Below are positions 1 through 7,855 of a DNA stretch of 64,000 bases, piece by piece. Origin of the DNA: Paramagnetospirillum caucaseum (GTDB taxonomy: Bacteria > Pseudomonadota > Alphaproteobacteria > Rhodospirillales > Magnetospirillaceae); the NCBI RefSeq assembly GCF_000342045.1, contig NZ_AONQ01000017.1, positions 1-64,000 of the forward strand, written 5' to 3'. The notes beneath the pieces were generated by a model. That model made no database searches, had not been told where the DNA came from, and saw only the letters and a list, made by a program, of their open reading frames with translations. How positions within the stretch are numbered: the stretch's first letter is position 1; every line of letters starts with the position of its first letter. A program made the position numbers and the translations under genes.

Positions 1-2
1 CC

Positions 3-464
3 TCGGAGGCCGAGATCTTCTGGAAGGACTTCCTGCGCAAGCTGGCCCGTCGCGGCCTGCGCGGCGTCAAGTTGGTGGTCTCCGCCTTCATCGGCACCGC
101 CTTTGCCCAGGAAGCCAATGCCGCCGCCCATGCCCAATGGCGCCAGGTCGCCGATCAGCTTCGCCCCAGGGCGCACAAGCTGGTCGATTTGATGGACCAT
201 GCCGAGATGGATGTCCTGGCCTACATGGGCTTCCCGCAGGCGCACCGCACCAAGCTGCACTCGACCAATCCCATCGAGCGCCTCAACGGCGAGATCAAGC
301 GCCGCACCGAGGTGGTCGGCATCTTCCCCAACGAAGACGCCATCATCCTCCTTGAACAGAACGACGAATGGGCCGTCCAGCGATCCCGCTACATGACCCT
401 GGAAACCGTCGCTCCCCTGAGCGATGATCCCCTGGTGAGCCTGCCGCCCGTCGCGGCAGCTTGA
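3..464 (+). pseudogene. IS256-family transposase remnant (C-terminal part, internally deleted)
   Basis: The frame is open from the left edge to a TGA at 464 and ends in the typical IS256/mutator C terminus: HSTNPIERLNGEIKRRT holds the catalytic Glu, followed by EQNDEWAVQR and YMTLET. Compared with the family as I know it, two segments are missing in frame. About 40 residues that follow KLVVS, including the DAHEG block with the second catalytic Asp, are absent, so KLVVS runs straight into AFIGTAFAQ. About six residues are also missing between DAII and LLEQ. The product therefore lacks part of the DDE site and is probably dead. The N-terminal part lies outside the window. Both deletions are inferred from family memory and not from an alignment. 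Confidence 0.8.
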
Positions 465-508
465 TCAACACGGCCAACCCGGCCGAGGATCAGACGGCGA
501 CACCGCTG

Positions 509-534
509 TTACACCACGTCCTGGGACGCGATCC
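509..534. repeat. Candidate right terminal end of the IS256-type element
   Basis: About 45 bp downstream of the transposase stop lies a CACCACGTCCTGGGACGCGA block. It resembles the terminal sequence usual for alphaproteobacterial IS256 elements, where a CCTGGGAC core sits close to the end. The left end is outside the window, so the inverted repeat cannot be confirmed here. Confidence 0.35.
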
Positions 535-737
535 CCTCTCGCTTATCGCTTTGCTTGGCCCGCGGTTACCGCCCGGTTACTCGCATCAGGCTCCAGCCAA
601 TTTCAACACCGTGTCACCGAATTCCGTGCAGTTCAGTCCGGCGAAATGCCCAGATCGTCCGTCAGACGCTGCATTTGCCGGGACTGGGTTGAAATTCAGC
701 GCACACAATGATACCGAGTGAACGTGGTAGTTTCTTG
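535..737. other. Gene-free stretch between the IS end and the tRNA fragment
   Basis: No convincing gene is visible. Short open frames here have no recognisable motif or ribosome site. If the tRNA fragment at 738 marks the island boundary, this is the terminal segment of the island. Confidence 0.5.
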
Positions 738-783
738 CTTGCCAAGGTTGGGGTCGAGGGTTCGAATCCCTTCGCCCGCTCCA
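738..783 (+). tRNA. 3' fragment of tRNA-Gly(GCC), a probable island attachment site
   Basis: The sequence gives the anticodon arm with the TTGCCAA loop, the T arm with GGTTCGAATCC, the acceptor 3' strand CGCCCGCTCC and the start of CCA, all as in bacterial tRNA-Gly with anticodon GCC. The 5' half is absent: nothing upstream matches the expected GCGGGCG acceptor strand or D arm. A strong hairpin at 797-822 follows, as expected for the native tRNA terminator. This is the pattern left when an island integrates into a tRNA 3' end. The intact tRNA is rebuilt at the far end and the original 3' part is displaced here. The other end lies left of the window. Confidence 0.85.
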
Positions 784-796
784 ATCGGACCAGCCA

Positions 797-830
797 AAGG
801 GCCGCGGGAAACCGTGGCCCTTCTGCTTTT
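797..830 (+). terminator. Intrinsic terminator of the displaced tRNA-Gly gene
   Basis: AAGGGCCGCGG pairs with CCGTGGCCCTT (one G-T wobble) around a GAAA loop, followed by a T-rich tract ending CTTTTCT. Confidence 0.8.
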
Positions 831-909
831 CTAAAGCATGGCGCGGAAAATCTGCATCACGCTTTAGCCTTGATCTTGCCCTCTGCCTAAGCGTGCGCCA
901 GATTTGGCT

Positions 910-2502
910 CTAACGTCCGCTTCCCCGAATGATCTGGGCGTTCTGGTCGCGGCCGTAATAGCGCCGGGCCCAATAGGTCATGGTGTCCTTGAGGTAACGG
1001 TCCATCTCGTCCAGGCCGACCTTGCCGTCGCCGTTGCCGTAGGGGGCCGCGTCGGCCTTGCCGCTCATGCCCAGCAGATAGTACTTGGTGAACAGGCCGT
1101 CGCTGCCGTCCTGCTCCCACGAGGCCATCTGGTTGGCGGCGCCCGCCGAGATCACCGTCAGGTTGGCCGGCACCTCGGGGGACTTGACCTCGAAGAACAC
1201 CGGCGAGGCCTGGCCCAGCACCGAACCGGCCGGGCTCAAGCCCGAGAAGCAGGCCTCCAGCACCAGGGTCACCGAATCGGCGGGCAGCTTGCCGAGATTG
1301 TCGTAGAGCGTCTTCAGGGGATAGCCGTTCAGCTCGATGCGGGCGACGTCGGCGTCGGACGGCACCAGATAGGGGCCGTTGCCCCGCGCCCCCGGCGCCC
1401 CGTGGCCGGCGTAATAGACGTAGACCCGGCTCTTGCCGGCTTTTACCCAGTCGAACAGCTGGCCGCGATGGTCGCGCTCGGACCCGAAGATGCGGGTCAT
1501 CTGGGCGCCGGTGGCGTCGCGCAGGAAGATGACGTTGCCCTCGCGGATACCCAGGGCCTGGACGGCCAGCAGCCGCGCCCCCTCGGCATCGGCATAGGCC
1601 GGACGGATGTTGGGAATGTCGCGGCCCTGGCGGGAATAGTCGCCATTGCCGATGACCACCGCCACGTCGTCGGGGCGCTCCGGCCCCCGGGGAAAGCGGG
1701 TGACCGGCGGCGTGGTGGCGAAACCCTCGGGAATAGGCGGCGGAGCGGCTGTCGCGGGCCGGACGGCCATGGGTGGCGAGGGCGAGAGCGGAGGCGACTC
1801 CGGGCGGGATTGCGGTATCGGTGCCGGCGGCGACGGTGCCGGCGGTGGCGACGGCGATGACGGCGGCGCGGCGGCCACCGCCGTCGCGGGCTGACGCTTG
1901 AAGTCGAGCAGGAACTCGCCCTTGCCGCCGCCCACCACCAGCAGGCCCACCGTACCCATGGAATACCGACCGGTCAGTTTTCCTGTATCGAGATCGATGC
2001 GCTCCACCGCGTAATGGCTGTTGGCCACCACGTTGCCGACCAGCAGCCAATTGCAGTAGAAGTTGCCGCTTTCGATCCGCACATCGGTCAGCGAGGCGAC
2101 GGTGACCACCGTCTCGGAGGCGCCGCAGGCGGTGGGAACACCGAGGAAGCTGGCGCGGTAGGTCAGGCTCAGCCTGATGGTTCCCTGGTCGCGGTCAAGG
2201 CTGATTCCGGCGGCGTCGGCGGCGTCGATGCTGGCCAGCCCGGGAATCGGCCCGCCCTGGACGTAGAACGAGACGTTGCGGTCCTTGCAGGCGGAGCCGG
2301 CGGCCTCGCACAGGCCGATGGGCGCGCCGGCCGAATCGCGGAACAGGCCGTGCAGCGCCGCCACCAGATCGGCGCGCGTCATGGTCTCCCCGGCGGGAGC
2401 GCAGCGGCCGTTGCGGCAGACCTGCAGGTTGCCGCTGCTTTCCACCTTGGTCGCGCACCCGCCGAGGGCGAGCAGCAGGATCGGCACCGCAAGCTTGCGC
2501 AT
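910..2502 (-). CDS. Lipoprotein with a C-terminal caspase (peptidase C14) domain
   Basis: The 530-residue protein starts with a lipoprotein signal ending in the lipobox LALGGC, so it should be exported and lipid-anchored. Residues 20-200 form a region of unknown fold. A Pro-rich linker follows (about 200-265). The C-terminal half is a caspase p20-like domain: VVIGNGDY opens the fold, YYAGHGAPG carries the catalytic His, and LVLEACFSG carries the catalytic Cys. Both catalytic residues are present, so a Cys peptidase is predicted; family members cut after Arg/Lys or Asp. The gene stands alone after a spacer that follows the tRNA fragment, with its 3' end facing the island. The substrate is unknown. 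Placing a caspase fold on the periplasmic side is inferred from the signal only. Confidence 0.85.
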   Translation of the reverse strand: MRKLAVPILLLALGGCATKVESSGNLQVCRNGRCAPAGETMTRADLVAALHGLFRDSAGAPIGLCEAAGSACKDRNVSFYVQGGPIPGLASIDAADAAGISLDRDQGTIRLSLTYRASFLGVPTACGASETVVTVASLTDVRIESGNFYCNWLLVGNVVANSHYAVERIDLDTGKLTGRYSMGTVGLLVVGGGKGEFLLDFKRQPATAVAAAPPSSPSPPPAPSPPAPIPQSRPESPPLSPSPPMAVRPATAAPPPIPEGFATTPPVTRFPRGPERPDDVAVVIGNGDYSRQGRDIPNIRPAYADAEGARLLAVQALGIREGNVIFLRDATGAQMTRIFGSERDHRGQLFDWVKAGKSRVYVYYAGHGAPGARGNGPYLVPSDADVARIELNGYPLKTLYDNLGKLPADSVTLVLEACFSGLSPAGSVLGQASPVFFEVKSPEVPANLTVISAGAANQMASWEQDGSDGLFTKYYLLGMSGKADAAPYGNGDGKVGLDEMDRYLKDTMTYWARRYYGRDQNAQIIRGSGR

Positions 2503-2583
2503 CCCCGCCTCCCGGAACAGACGGCAATATTCTATGCCATCCGGCGGCGGACGGGGTAGCCCGATTGATCTAAGCGGCTTAAC

Positions 2584-3075
2584 TCAGGCGCCGCAGCACT
2601 TCTTGAATTTCTTGCCCGAGCCGCAGGGACAGGGGTCGTTGCGGCCCGCCTTGACGGCGACACGGCGCTGTTCCACCGGGGCGCCGCCGATATGGCCGCT
2701 GACATAGTACCAGCGGCCGTCCTCGCGCCGGAAGGAGGACAGCTCGCGGTGGGCCTCGTTCTTGCCGTCCAGGCGGAAGCGGGCGGTGAAATCCACCGTG
2801 CCCTCATTCTCCCCCTCGCCGCCCCCGTTGGCGCCGTGGATGGTCAGGCCCAGCCATTGCGACGACCTGGCCCACTTCTCGGTGTCGGCACGGTGGAAAT
2901 CGCCGCGCTCGCCGGGGGCCAGAGTGTCGTGCAGGTAGTCGATGGCCGCCACCGTGAAGGCGGCATAGCGCGAACGCATCAGCGCTTCCGGATTCGGCGG
3001 CAGCGCCTTGCCCAGGATGAAGGGTTCGCAGCAGGAAGCGAAAGTCTGGCCGGAGCCGCAGGGACAGGTGGTCAT
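2584..3075 (-). CDS. YchJ-family SEC-C metal-binding protein
   Basis: This 163-residue protein of the UPF0225/YchJ type has a SEC-C zinc motif at each end: [13 protein letters not shown] near residue 4 and [15 protein letters not shown] at the C terminus. An NTF2-like central domain lies between them and carries the family signature [13 protein letters not shown] motifs bind zinc and are shared with the SecA tail; the role of YchJ-like proteins is unknown. The ATG lies directly behind the stop of the upstream 118-residue gene, so the two are probably co-transcribed. Confidence 0.9.
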   Translation of the reverse strand: MTTCPCGSGQTFASCCEPFILGKALPPNPEALMRSRYAAFTVAAIDYLHDTLAPGERGDFHRADTEKWARSSQWLGLTIHGANGGGEGENEGTVDFTARFRLDGKNEAHRELSSFRREDGRWYYVSGHIGGAPVEQRRVAVKAGRNDPCPCGSGKKFKKCCGA

Positions 3076-3432
3076 TCAGAACTCGATCAGGTTGGAAAAC
3101 ATGAAGATGCCGATGACGGCGGCGAGGTAGAAGGCCCCCCCCACCCCCAGCATGAACAGCACGTTGCCGGCGGTGCGCAGGGGATGGATATGGCGGTCGC
3201 GGTCGATGCGGTCGATGGACCGGCGCTCGAAGCCGCCGACGATGGTGACGAAATAGCGCCCGCCGACGAAGGGAAAGGTGATGCGGATGTTGATGGGATG
3301 CTTGCGCCAACTGATGGGCTTGGCGGCATTCCACAGGGCGGCCCGCTGCTCGGGGGTGAAGGATTCGATGACGTTGTCCGGCAGATTGGCCAGCAACGCA
3401 TCCAGGGTCGCATTGTCTTCGGTATTCGCCAT
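3076..3432 (-). CDS. Small membrane protein of unknown function
   Basis: 118 residues. A soluble N-terminal part of about 85 residues is followed by one hydrophobic segment near the C terminus (about residues 90-113, rich in Leu, Gly, Ile and Phe). I recognise no family. Its stop abuts the start of the YchJ-like gene, which suggests an operon. It is probably an inner-membrane protein with a cytoplasmic N domain. Confidence 0.75.
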   Translation of the reverse strand: MANTEDNATLDALLANLPDNVIESFTPEQRAALWNAAKPISWRKHPINIRITFPFVGGRYFVTIVGGFERRSIDRIDRDRHIHPLRTAGNVLFMLGVGGAFYLAAVIGIFMFSNLIEF

Positions 3433-3461
3433 CCTCGTCTTCCCCCCGGATTCTTCCGCGC

Positions 3462-3489
3462 CGCCCGCCCCATACTACAAAGGCGGGCG
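3462..3489 (-). terminator. Hairpin downstream of parB
   Basis: A perfect 8-bp stem CGCCCGCC/GGCGGGCG with a 12-base loop lies between the parB stop and the next minus-strand gene. No clear U-run follows, so it may act as a weak terminator or an RNA-stabilising hairpin. Confidence 0.45.
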
Positions 3490-3521
3490 ACGTCTTCATA
3501 GAGGGGAAGATTTGAAGCGGA

Positions 3522-4466
3522 TCAGACGGCGTCCAGATCCTCGACGGAGCGGTCGGGATTGCGCGACAGGCGGGCCAGGATGTCGTCCAGCTGCTCCAGC
3601 GAGCCGTAGGAGATGGTCAGCTCGCCGCCCTTGCCCAGGGAGCGGATGCCCACCTTGCAGCCCAGCGACGAGGTCAGGTCGCGTTCCAGCGCCGCGATGT
3701 CCGGGTCCTTGGCCGAACCAGCCGGCCGGCCGCCGTTGGTCGGCCTGGCCTTGCCCTCGTCGTTGACCAGCTTTTCCGTCTGGCGCACGTTGAGCGCCCG
3801 GCCCACCACGTCGCGGGCCAGGCGCAGGGGATCGGCCGCCGTCAGCAGGGCGCGGGCGTGGCCCGCCGTCAGCTCGCCCTTCTCCAGCATGGTCTTGACC
3901 GGATCGGGCAAGGCCAGCAGGCGGATCATGTTGGCCACGTGCGAGCGCGACTTGCCCACCGCCTTGGCCAGTTCCTCCTGGGTATGGGAGAACTCGTCCA
4001 TCAGGCGGCGATAGCCATCGGCCTCTTCCAGGGGGGACAGATCCTGGCGCTGCAGGTTCTCGACCAGGGCGACTTCCAGGGCCTCGCGGTCCGAAAGCTC
4101 GCGGACGATGACCGGAACCTCGTGCAGCTTGGCGCCCTGGGCCGCCCGCCAGCGGCGCTCGCCGGCGATGATCTCGAAGCGCGCCGGGTTGCCCGGCAGC
4201 GGCCGCACCAGCAGCGGCTGCAGGATGCCCTTCTCGCGCACCGATTCCACCAGATCGGCGATGCGATCCTCATCGAAGGTGCGGCGCGGCTGGAACTTGC
4301 CCGGCTGGAGATGCTCCAGCGGCATGGTGCGCAGGCCCTTGATGGCCGCCTGGCCTTCCGGTCCCGCCGCCGCCGCGCTGGTCACCGCCGCGATGGCCGA
4401 GGCCGCGTGATCGCCCAGCAGGGCGGACAGGCCGCGCCCCAGGCCCTTCTTCTTTTCTTCAGCCAC
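3522..4466 (-). CDS. parB: Chromosome-partitioning protein ParB
   Basis: The 314-residue ParB binds parS, loads with CTP as a sliding clamp and, with ParA, segregates the origin region. The N terminus has the usual KKGLGRGLSALL box. The CTP-binding ParB/Srx domain follows, with ENLQRQDLSP and the arginine patch GERRWRA. Next comes the helix-turn-helix with VGKSRSHVANMIRLL, then a C-terminal dimerisation segment. It lies directly behind parA and close to three perfect parS sites, about 14 kb from the predicted oriC. Confidence 0.97.
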   Translation of the reverse strand: MAEEKKKGLGRGLSALLGDHAASAIAAVTSAAAAGPEGQAAIKGLRTMPLEHLQPGKFQPRRTFDEDRIADLVESVREKGILQPLLVRPLPGNPARFEIIAGERRWRAAQGAKLHEVPVIVRELSDREALEVALVENLQRQDLSPLEEADGYRRLMDEFSHTQEELAKAVGKSRSHVANMIRLLALPDPVKTMLEKGELTAGHARALLTAADPLRLARDVVGRALNVRQTEKLVNDEGKARPTNGGRPAGSAKDPDIAALERDLTSSLGCKVGIRSLGKGGELTISYGSLEQLDDILARLSRNPDRSVEDLDAV

Positions 4467-4518
4467 TTTGACCCTCTTGGTTAGCCCTCAGTCTGCCTAA
4501 GCGCGTCGCTCAGGCTTT

Positions 4519-5319
4519 CTAGGCCCTCAACAATTCCCGTTCGCGCTTCAACACTTCCGACGCCAGGTTGATATACGCCTCGGACCCCGTGCACTTCATG
4601 TCGTAGAGCAGCACCGGCTTGCCATGGCTGGGGGCCTCGGACACCCGGACGTTGCGCGGAATCACCGTCTTGTAGACCTTGTCGCCGAAATACTCGCGCA
4701 CGTCGGCGGCCACCTGGTCGGACAGGTTGTTGCGCTTGTCGAACATGGTCAGGATGATGCCCTGCAATTCCAGGCCGGGATTGAAGGCCTGGCGCACCCG
4801 CTCGATGGTCTTGATCAGATGGCTGACGCCTTCCAGGGCGAAGAACTCGCACTGCAGCGGCACCATCACCGCGTTGGCCGCCACCAGGGCGTTGAGCGTC
4901 AGCAGATTGAGCGACGGCGGGCAGTCGATCAGCACGTAATCATAGGCGGCGAGCGACCCGGCCAGGGATTCCTTCAGCCGATGCTCGCGGCGCTCGAACT
5001 CCACCAGCTCGATCTCGGCGCCCGACAGGTCGACGCCCGACGGCACCACGGACAGGCCGGGAATATTGGTGGCGATCACCGCGTCGGCCAGGGCCGCCTC
5101 GCCCAGCATCACATGATAGGAATTGACCTCGCGCGCGCCCCGGTCGATGCCCAGCCCGGTGCTGGCGTTCCCCTGGGGGTCGAGGTCGATGATCAGCACC
5201 GTCTTCTTGGTCGCCGCCATGGCGGTGGCCAGATTGATGGCGGTGGTGGTCTTGCCCACGCCCCCCTTCTGGTTGGCGACGGCGATGACACGGGCGCTGC
5301 TACGGCTGGGCTCGGCCAC
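4519..5319 (-). CDS. parA: Chromosome-partitioning ATPase ParA
   Basis: A Walker-type ParA/Soj ATPase of 266 residues that drives ParB-parS complexes along the nucleoid. The deviant Walker A motif KGGVGKTT lies near residue 18, Walker B is VLIDCPPSL, and the protein ends in the usual helical tail. I chose the GTG at 5319 because a GAGGT ribosome site precedes it and it gives the family's normal N terminus. A longer frame to 5406 would add about 29 atypical residues. The start overlaps the end of rsmG by 20 bp, so translational coupling is likely. Confidence 0.96.
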   Translation of the reverse strand: MAEPSRSSARVIAVANQKGGVGKTTTAINLATAMAATKKTVLIIDLDPQGNASTGLGIDRGAREVNSYHVMLGEAALADAVIATNIPGLSVVPSGVDLSGAEIELVEFERREHRLKESLAGSLAAYDYVLIDCPPSLNLLTLNALVAANAVMVPLQCEFFALEGVSHLIKTIERVRQAFNPGLELQGIILTMFDKRNNLSDQVAADVREYFGDKVYKTVIPRNVRVSEAPSHGKPVLLYDMKCTGSEAYINLASEVLKRERELLRA

Positions 5320-5932
5320 GGGATACCTCACGCAGATGAAGGACAAGACCGCCGGGATCGGAAAGCGAAGGCACCCGGCTCGCCGTGATATTCCATTCTT
5401 TCGCACTTGCGGTCAATTCGTCTTCCGCCCCCCTACCCTTCAGGAAGAGGCATTCGCCCCCCGGGGCGAGGTGGGGAAAGGCCCAACCCAGCAGGCGGTC
5501 GAGCGGCGCCAGGGCGCGGGCGGTCACCACGTCGGCGGAAAGCGGCGGCACCTGCTCGATGCGCCTGTTGACCACGGTGACCGGGGTTCCGGTGACCCGC
5601 GCCGCTTCGCGCAGAAAGGCGCATTTGCGCGAATCGCTTTCCACCAGATGGACGTCGGACGCCCCCATCAGCGCCAGCACCAGGCCGGGAAAGCCGGCGC
5701 CGCTGCCCAGATCAACCAGCCGCCCGGCCCCCGGCTTGATCAGCGGAAACAGCTGGGCGGAATCGAGAAGATGCCGCGACCACAGATCGGGCAGCGTATC
5801 GGGCCCCACCAGATTGATGCGGGCCTGCCACTTGAGCAGCAACTCGGCATAGAGGCGCAGGCGTTCGAATGTTTCACGTGAAACACCAGATTTCGTTAGG
5901 AACTCTTCCGGACCCACAATCGAATTCCCCAT
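5300..5932 (-). CDS. rsmG: 16S rRNA (guanine-N7) methyltransferase RsmG (GidB)
   Basis: A 210-residue class I SAM methyltransferase that makes m7G527 in 16S rRNA; its loss is known to give low-level streptomycin resistance. The signature LVDLGSGAGFPGLVLA forms the SAM site, preceded by RHLLDS. The gene sits between mnmG and parA as in most bacteria. A parS site lies inside its 5' coding region, where it encodes Val-Ser-Arg-Glu-Thr, and a second parS lies just upstream of the start. Confidence 0.96.
   Translation of the reverse strand: MGNSIVGPEEFLTKSGVSRETFERLRLYAELLLKWQARINLVGPDTLPDLWSRHLLDSAQLFPLIKPGAGRLVDLGSGAGFPGLVLALMGASDVHLVESDSRKCAFLREAARVTGTPVTVVNRRIEQVPPLSADVVTARALAPLDRLLGWAFPHLAPGGECLFLKGRGAEDELTASAKEWNITASRVPSLSDPGGLVLHLREVSRGRAQP
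5870..5885. promoter_or_regulatory. parS site 1 (ParB binding)
   Basis: Perfect 16-bp palindrome TGTTTCACGTGAAACA inside the 5' part of rsmG. Confidence 0.95.
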
Positions 5933-5941
5933 GCTGTGGTG

Positions 5942-5957
5942 TGTTTCACGTGAAACA
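5942..5957. promoter_or_regulatory. parS site 2 (ParB binding)
   Basis: Perfect TGTTTCACGTGAAACA in the 31-bp gap between mnmG and rsmG; the palindrome extends one base pair further on each side. Confidence 0.95.
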
Positions 5958-5963
5958 CTAAAT

Positions 5964-7820
5964 CTAGGCGGTCCGCTTCACATGCCCCAACAGGGCGGTG
6001 ACCGCCGCCGGGGTGATGCCCGGAATGCGCGCCGCCGCCGCCAGGGTCTCGGGCCGCGCCGCCTTGAACTTCTGCCGCACCTCGTTGGACAGCGAGCCGA
6101 TGGCGTCGTAATCCAGATCGGCTGGCAGGGACAGGCCTTCCTCGCGGCGATAGGCGCGGATGTCGGCCTCCTGCCGCTCGAGATAGCCGGCATACTTGCC
6201 CTCGATCTCCAGCTGCTCGGCCACCGCCCCCGACAGCTGCCCCAGCTCGGGCCACACTCCGGCAAGACGCCCCAGGCCGAGGTCGGGATAGGCCAGCAGG
6301 TCCCAGGCGGAGCGCACCACCCCGTCGCGGTTGATCTCCAGCCCATGGCGTCGCAGCATGTCGGGCGACCCCTTGAGGGTGTGCAGCAACGCCCTGCCCC
6401 GCTCCAGCCCGGCGGATTTGACCATGAAGGAGGCCCAGCGCTCCGAGCCGACGCAACCCGCCTCGCGCCCCTTGGGGGTCAGACGGAGGTCGGCGTTGTC
6501 GGCCCTGAGCAGCAGACGGTACTCGGCCCGCGAGGTGAACATGCGGTAGGGCTCCGACGTCCCCAGGCCGACCAGATCGTCGATCATCACCCCGAGATAG
6601 GCGTCGGCCCGGTCGAGGACCAGCGGCGCCGACCCGCCCACCCGGCGCGCCGCGTTGAGCCCGGCCATCAGGCCCTGGCCCGCCGCCTCCTCGTAACCGG
6701 TGGTGCCGTTGATCTGCCCGGCCAGGAACAGCCCGCCCACCGCCCTCGTCTCCAGCGAGCGGTGCAGCGCCCGGGGATCGACGAAATCGTATTCGATGGC
6801 GTAGCCGGGGCGGATCACCCGGCAATGTTCCAGGCCGGGGATGGTGGCGATCATCGCCCGCTGCACATCCTCGGGCAGCGAGGTGGAGATGCCGTTGGGA
6901 TAGACGGTGTCGTCGTCCAGGCCCTCGGGCTCCAGGAAGATCTGATGCCGCTCGCGCTCGGCGAAGCGCACCACCTTGTCCTCAATGCTGGGGCAATAGC
7001 GCGGCCCGGTGCTCTGGATCTGGCCGGAATACATCGGCGCGCGGGCCAGGTTGGCGCGGATGACGGCGTGGGTTTCCGGCGTGGTGGCGGTGATGCCGCA
7101 GGCCACCTGGGGCGTGGTGATGCGGTCGGTCAGAGTGGAGAACGGCACCGGCGGGTCGTCGCCCTCCTGGCGGTCCAGCGAATCCCAATCGATGGTGCGG
7201 CCGTCGAGGCGTGCCGGCGTGCCGGTCTTGAGGCGGCCCAGCGGCAGGCCCGCCCGCTCCAGGGCCAGGGACAGGCCGAGCGACGGCGCGTCCCCCACCC
7301 GTCCCGCGGCCCAAGTCTTCTCCCCCAGATGGATCAGGCCGCGCAGAAAGGTGCCGGTGGTGATCACCACCGCGCCGCAGGCCAGCGTCGAATCGTCGGC
7401 CAGCACCACGCCGGTCACCCGTCCATCCGCGATCACCAGATCCTCGGCCGAGCCCTGCAACAGCGACAGATTGGCGGTCTCGTCCAGCAAGGCGCGCATG
7501 GCGAGGCGATAGAGCTTGCGGTCGGCCTGGGCGCGCGGGCCTTGCACCGCCGGTCCCTTGCTGCGGTTGAGGATGCGGAACTGGATGCCGGCCCGGTCGA
7601 TGGCGCGGCCCATCAGCCCGTCCATTGCGTCGACCTCGCGCACCAGCTGGCCCTTGGCCAGACCGCCGATGGCCGGGTTGCACGACATCTCGCCGATGGT
7701 CTCCAGGCGCTGGGTGAGCAGCACGGTGCGCGCCCCCAAGCGCGCCGCCGCCGCTGCCGCCTCGCATCCGGCATGGCCCGCCCCGATCACCACCACATCG
7801 CAAGAACTTGTTTGTTTCAC
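5964..7820 (-). CDS. mnmG: tRNA uridine 5-carboxymethylaminomethyl modification enzyme MnmG (GidA)
   Basis: A 618-residue FAD-dependent partner of MnmE that modifies U34 of tRNAs. The FAD motif [10 protein letters not shown] is at the N terminus. The GidA signatures [19 protein letters not shown] and [17 protein letters not shown] are intact, and the C-terminal helical domain is complete. Translation starts at a GTG that lies inside parS site 3, so ParB binding covers the start region. The gene order mnmE-mnmG-rsmG-parA-parB is the standard one. Confidence 0.97.
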   Translation of the reverse strand: MKQTSSCDVVVIGAGHAGCEAAAAAARLGARTVLLTQRLETIGEMSCNPAIGGLAKGQLVREVDAMDGLMGRAIDRAGIQFRILNRSKGPAVQGPRAQADRKLYRLAMRALLDETANLSLLQGSAEDLVIADGRVTGVVLADDSTLACGAVVITTGTFLRGLIHLGEKTWAAGRVGDAPSLGLSLALERAGLPLGRLKTGTPARLDGRTIDWDSLDRQEGDDPPVPFSTLTDRITTPQVACGITATTPETHAVIRANLARAPMYSGQIQSTGPRYCPSIEDKVVRFAERERHQIFLEPEGLDDDTVYPNGISTSLPEDVQRAMIATIPGLEHCRVIRPGYAIEYDFVDPRALHRSLETRAVGGLFLAGQINGTTGYEEAAGQGLMAGLNAARRVGGSAPLVLDRADAYLGVMIDDLVGLGTSEPYRMFTSRAEYRLLLRADNADLRLTPKGREAGCVGSERWASFMVKSAGLERGRALLHTLKGSPDMLRRHGLEINRDGVVRSAWDLLAYPDLGLGRLAGVWPELGQLSGAVAEQLEIEGKYAGYLERQEADIRAYRREEGLSLPADLDYDAIGSLSNEVRQKFKAARPETLAAAARIPGITPAAVTALLGHVKRTA

Positions 7821-7828
7821 GTGAAACA
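7813..7828. promoter_or_regulatory. parS site 3 (ParB binding)
   Basis: Perfect TGTTTCACGTGAAACA overlapping the GTG start codon of mnmG, between mnmE and mnmG. Confidence 0.95.
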
Positions 7829-7855
7829 GACCCTATCCATAGAAGCCCATCGGAT

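Noticed and set aside
461-721. 86-codon frame downstream of the transposase
   Set aside because: It covers the IS end, and no family or codon signal is seen.
708-890. 60-codon frame over the tRNA fragment
   Set aside because: It translates tRNA and terminator sequence; no ribosome site.
4519-5406. Longer ParA start at 5406
   Set aside because: The added 29 residues are not ParA-like and overlap rsmG more deeply; the GTG at 5319 has a proper ribosome site.
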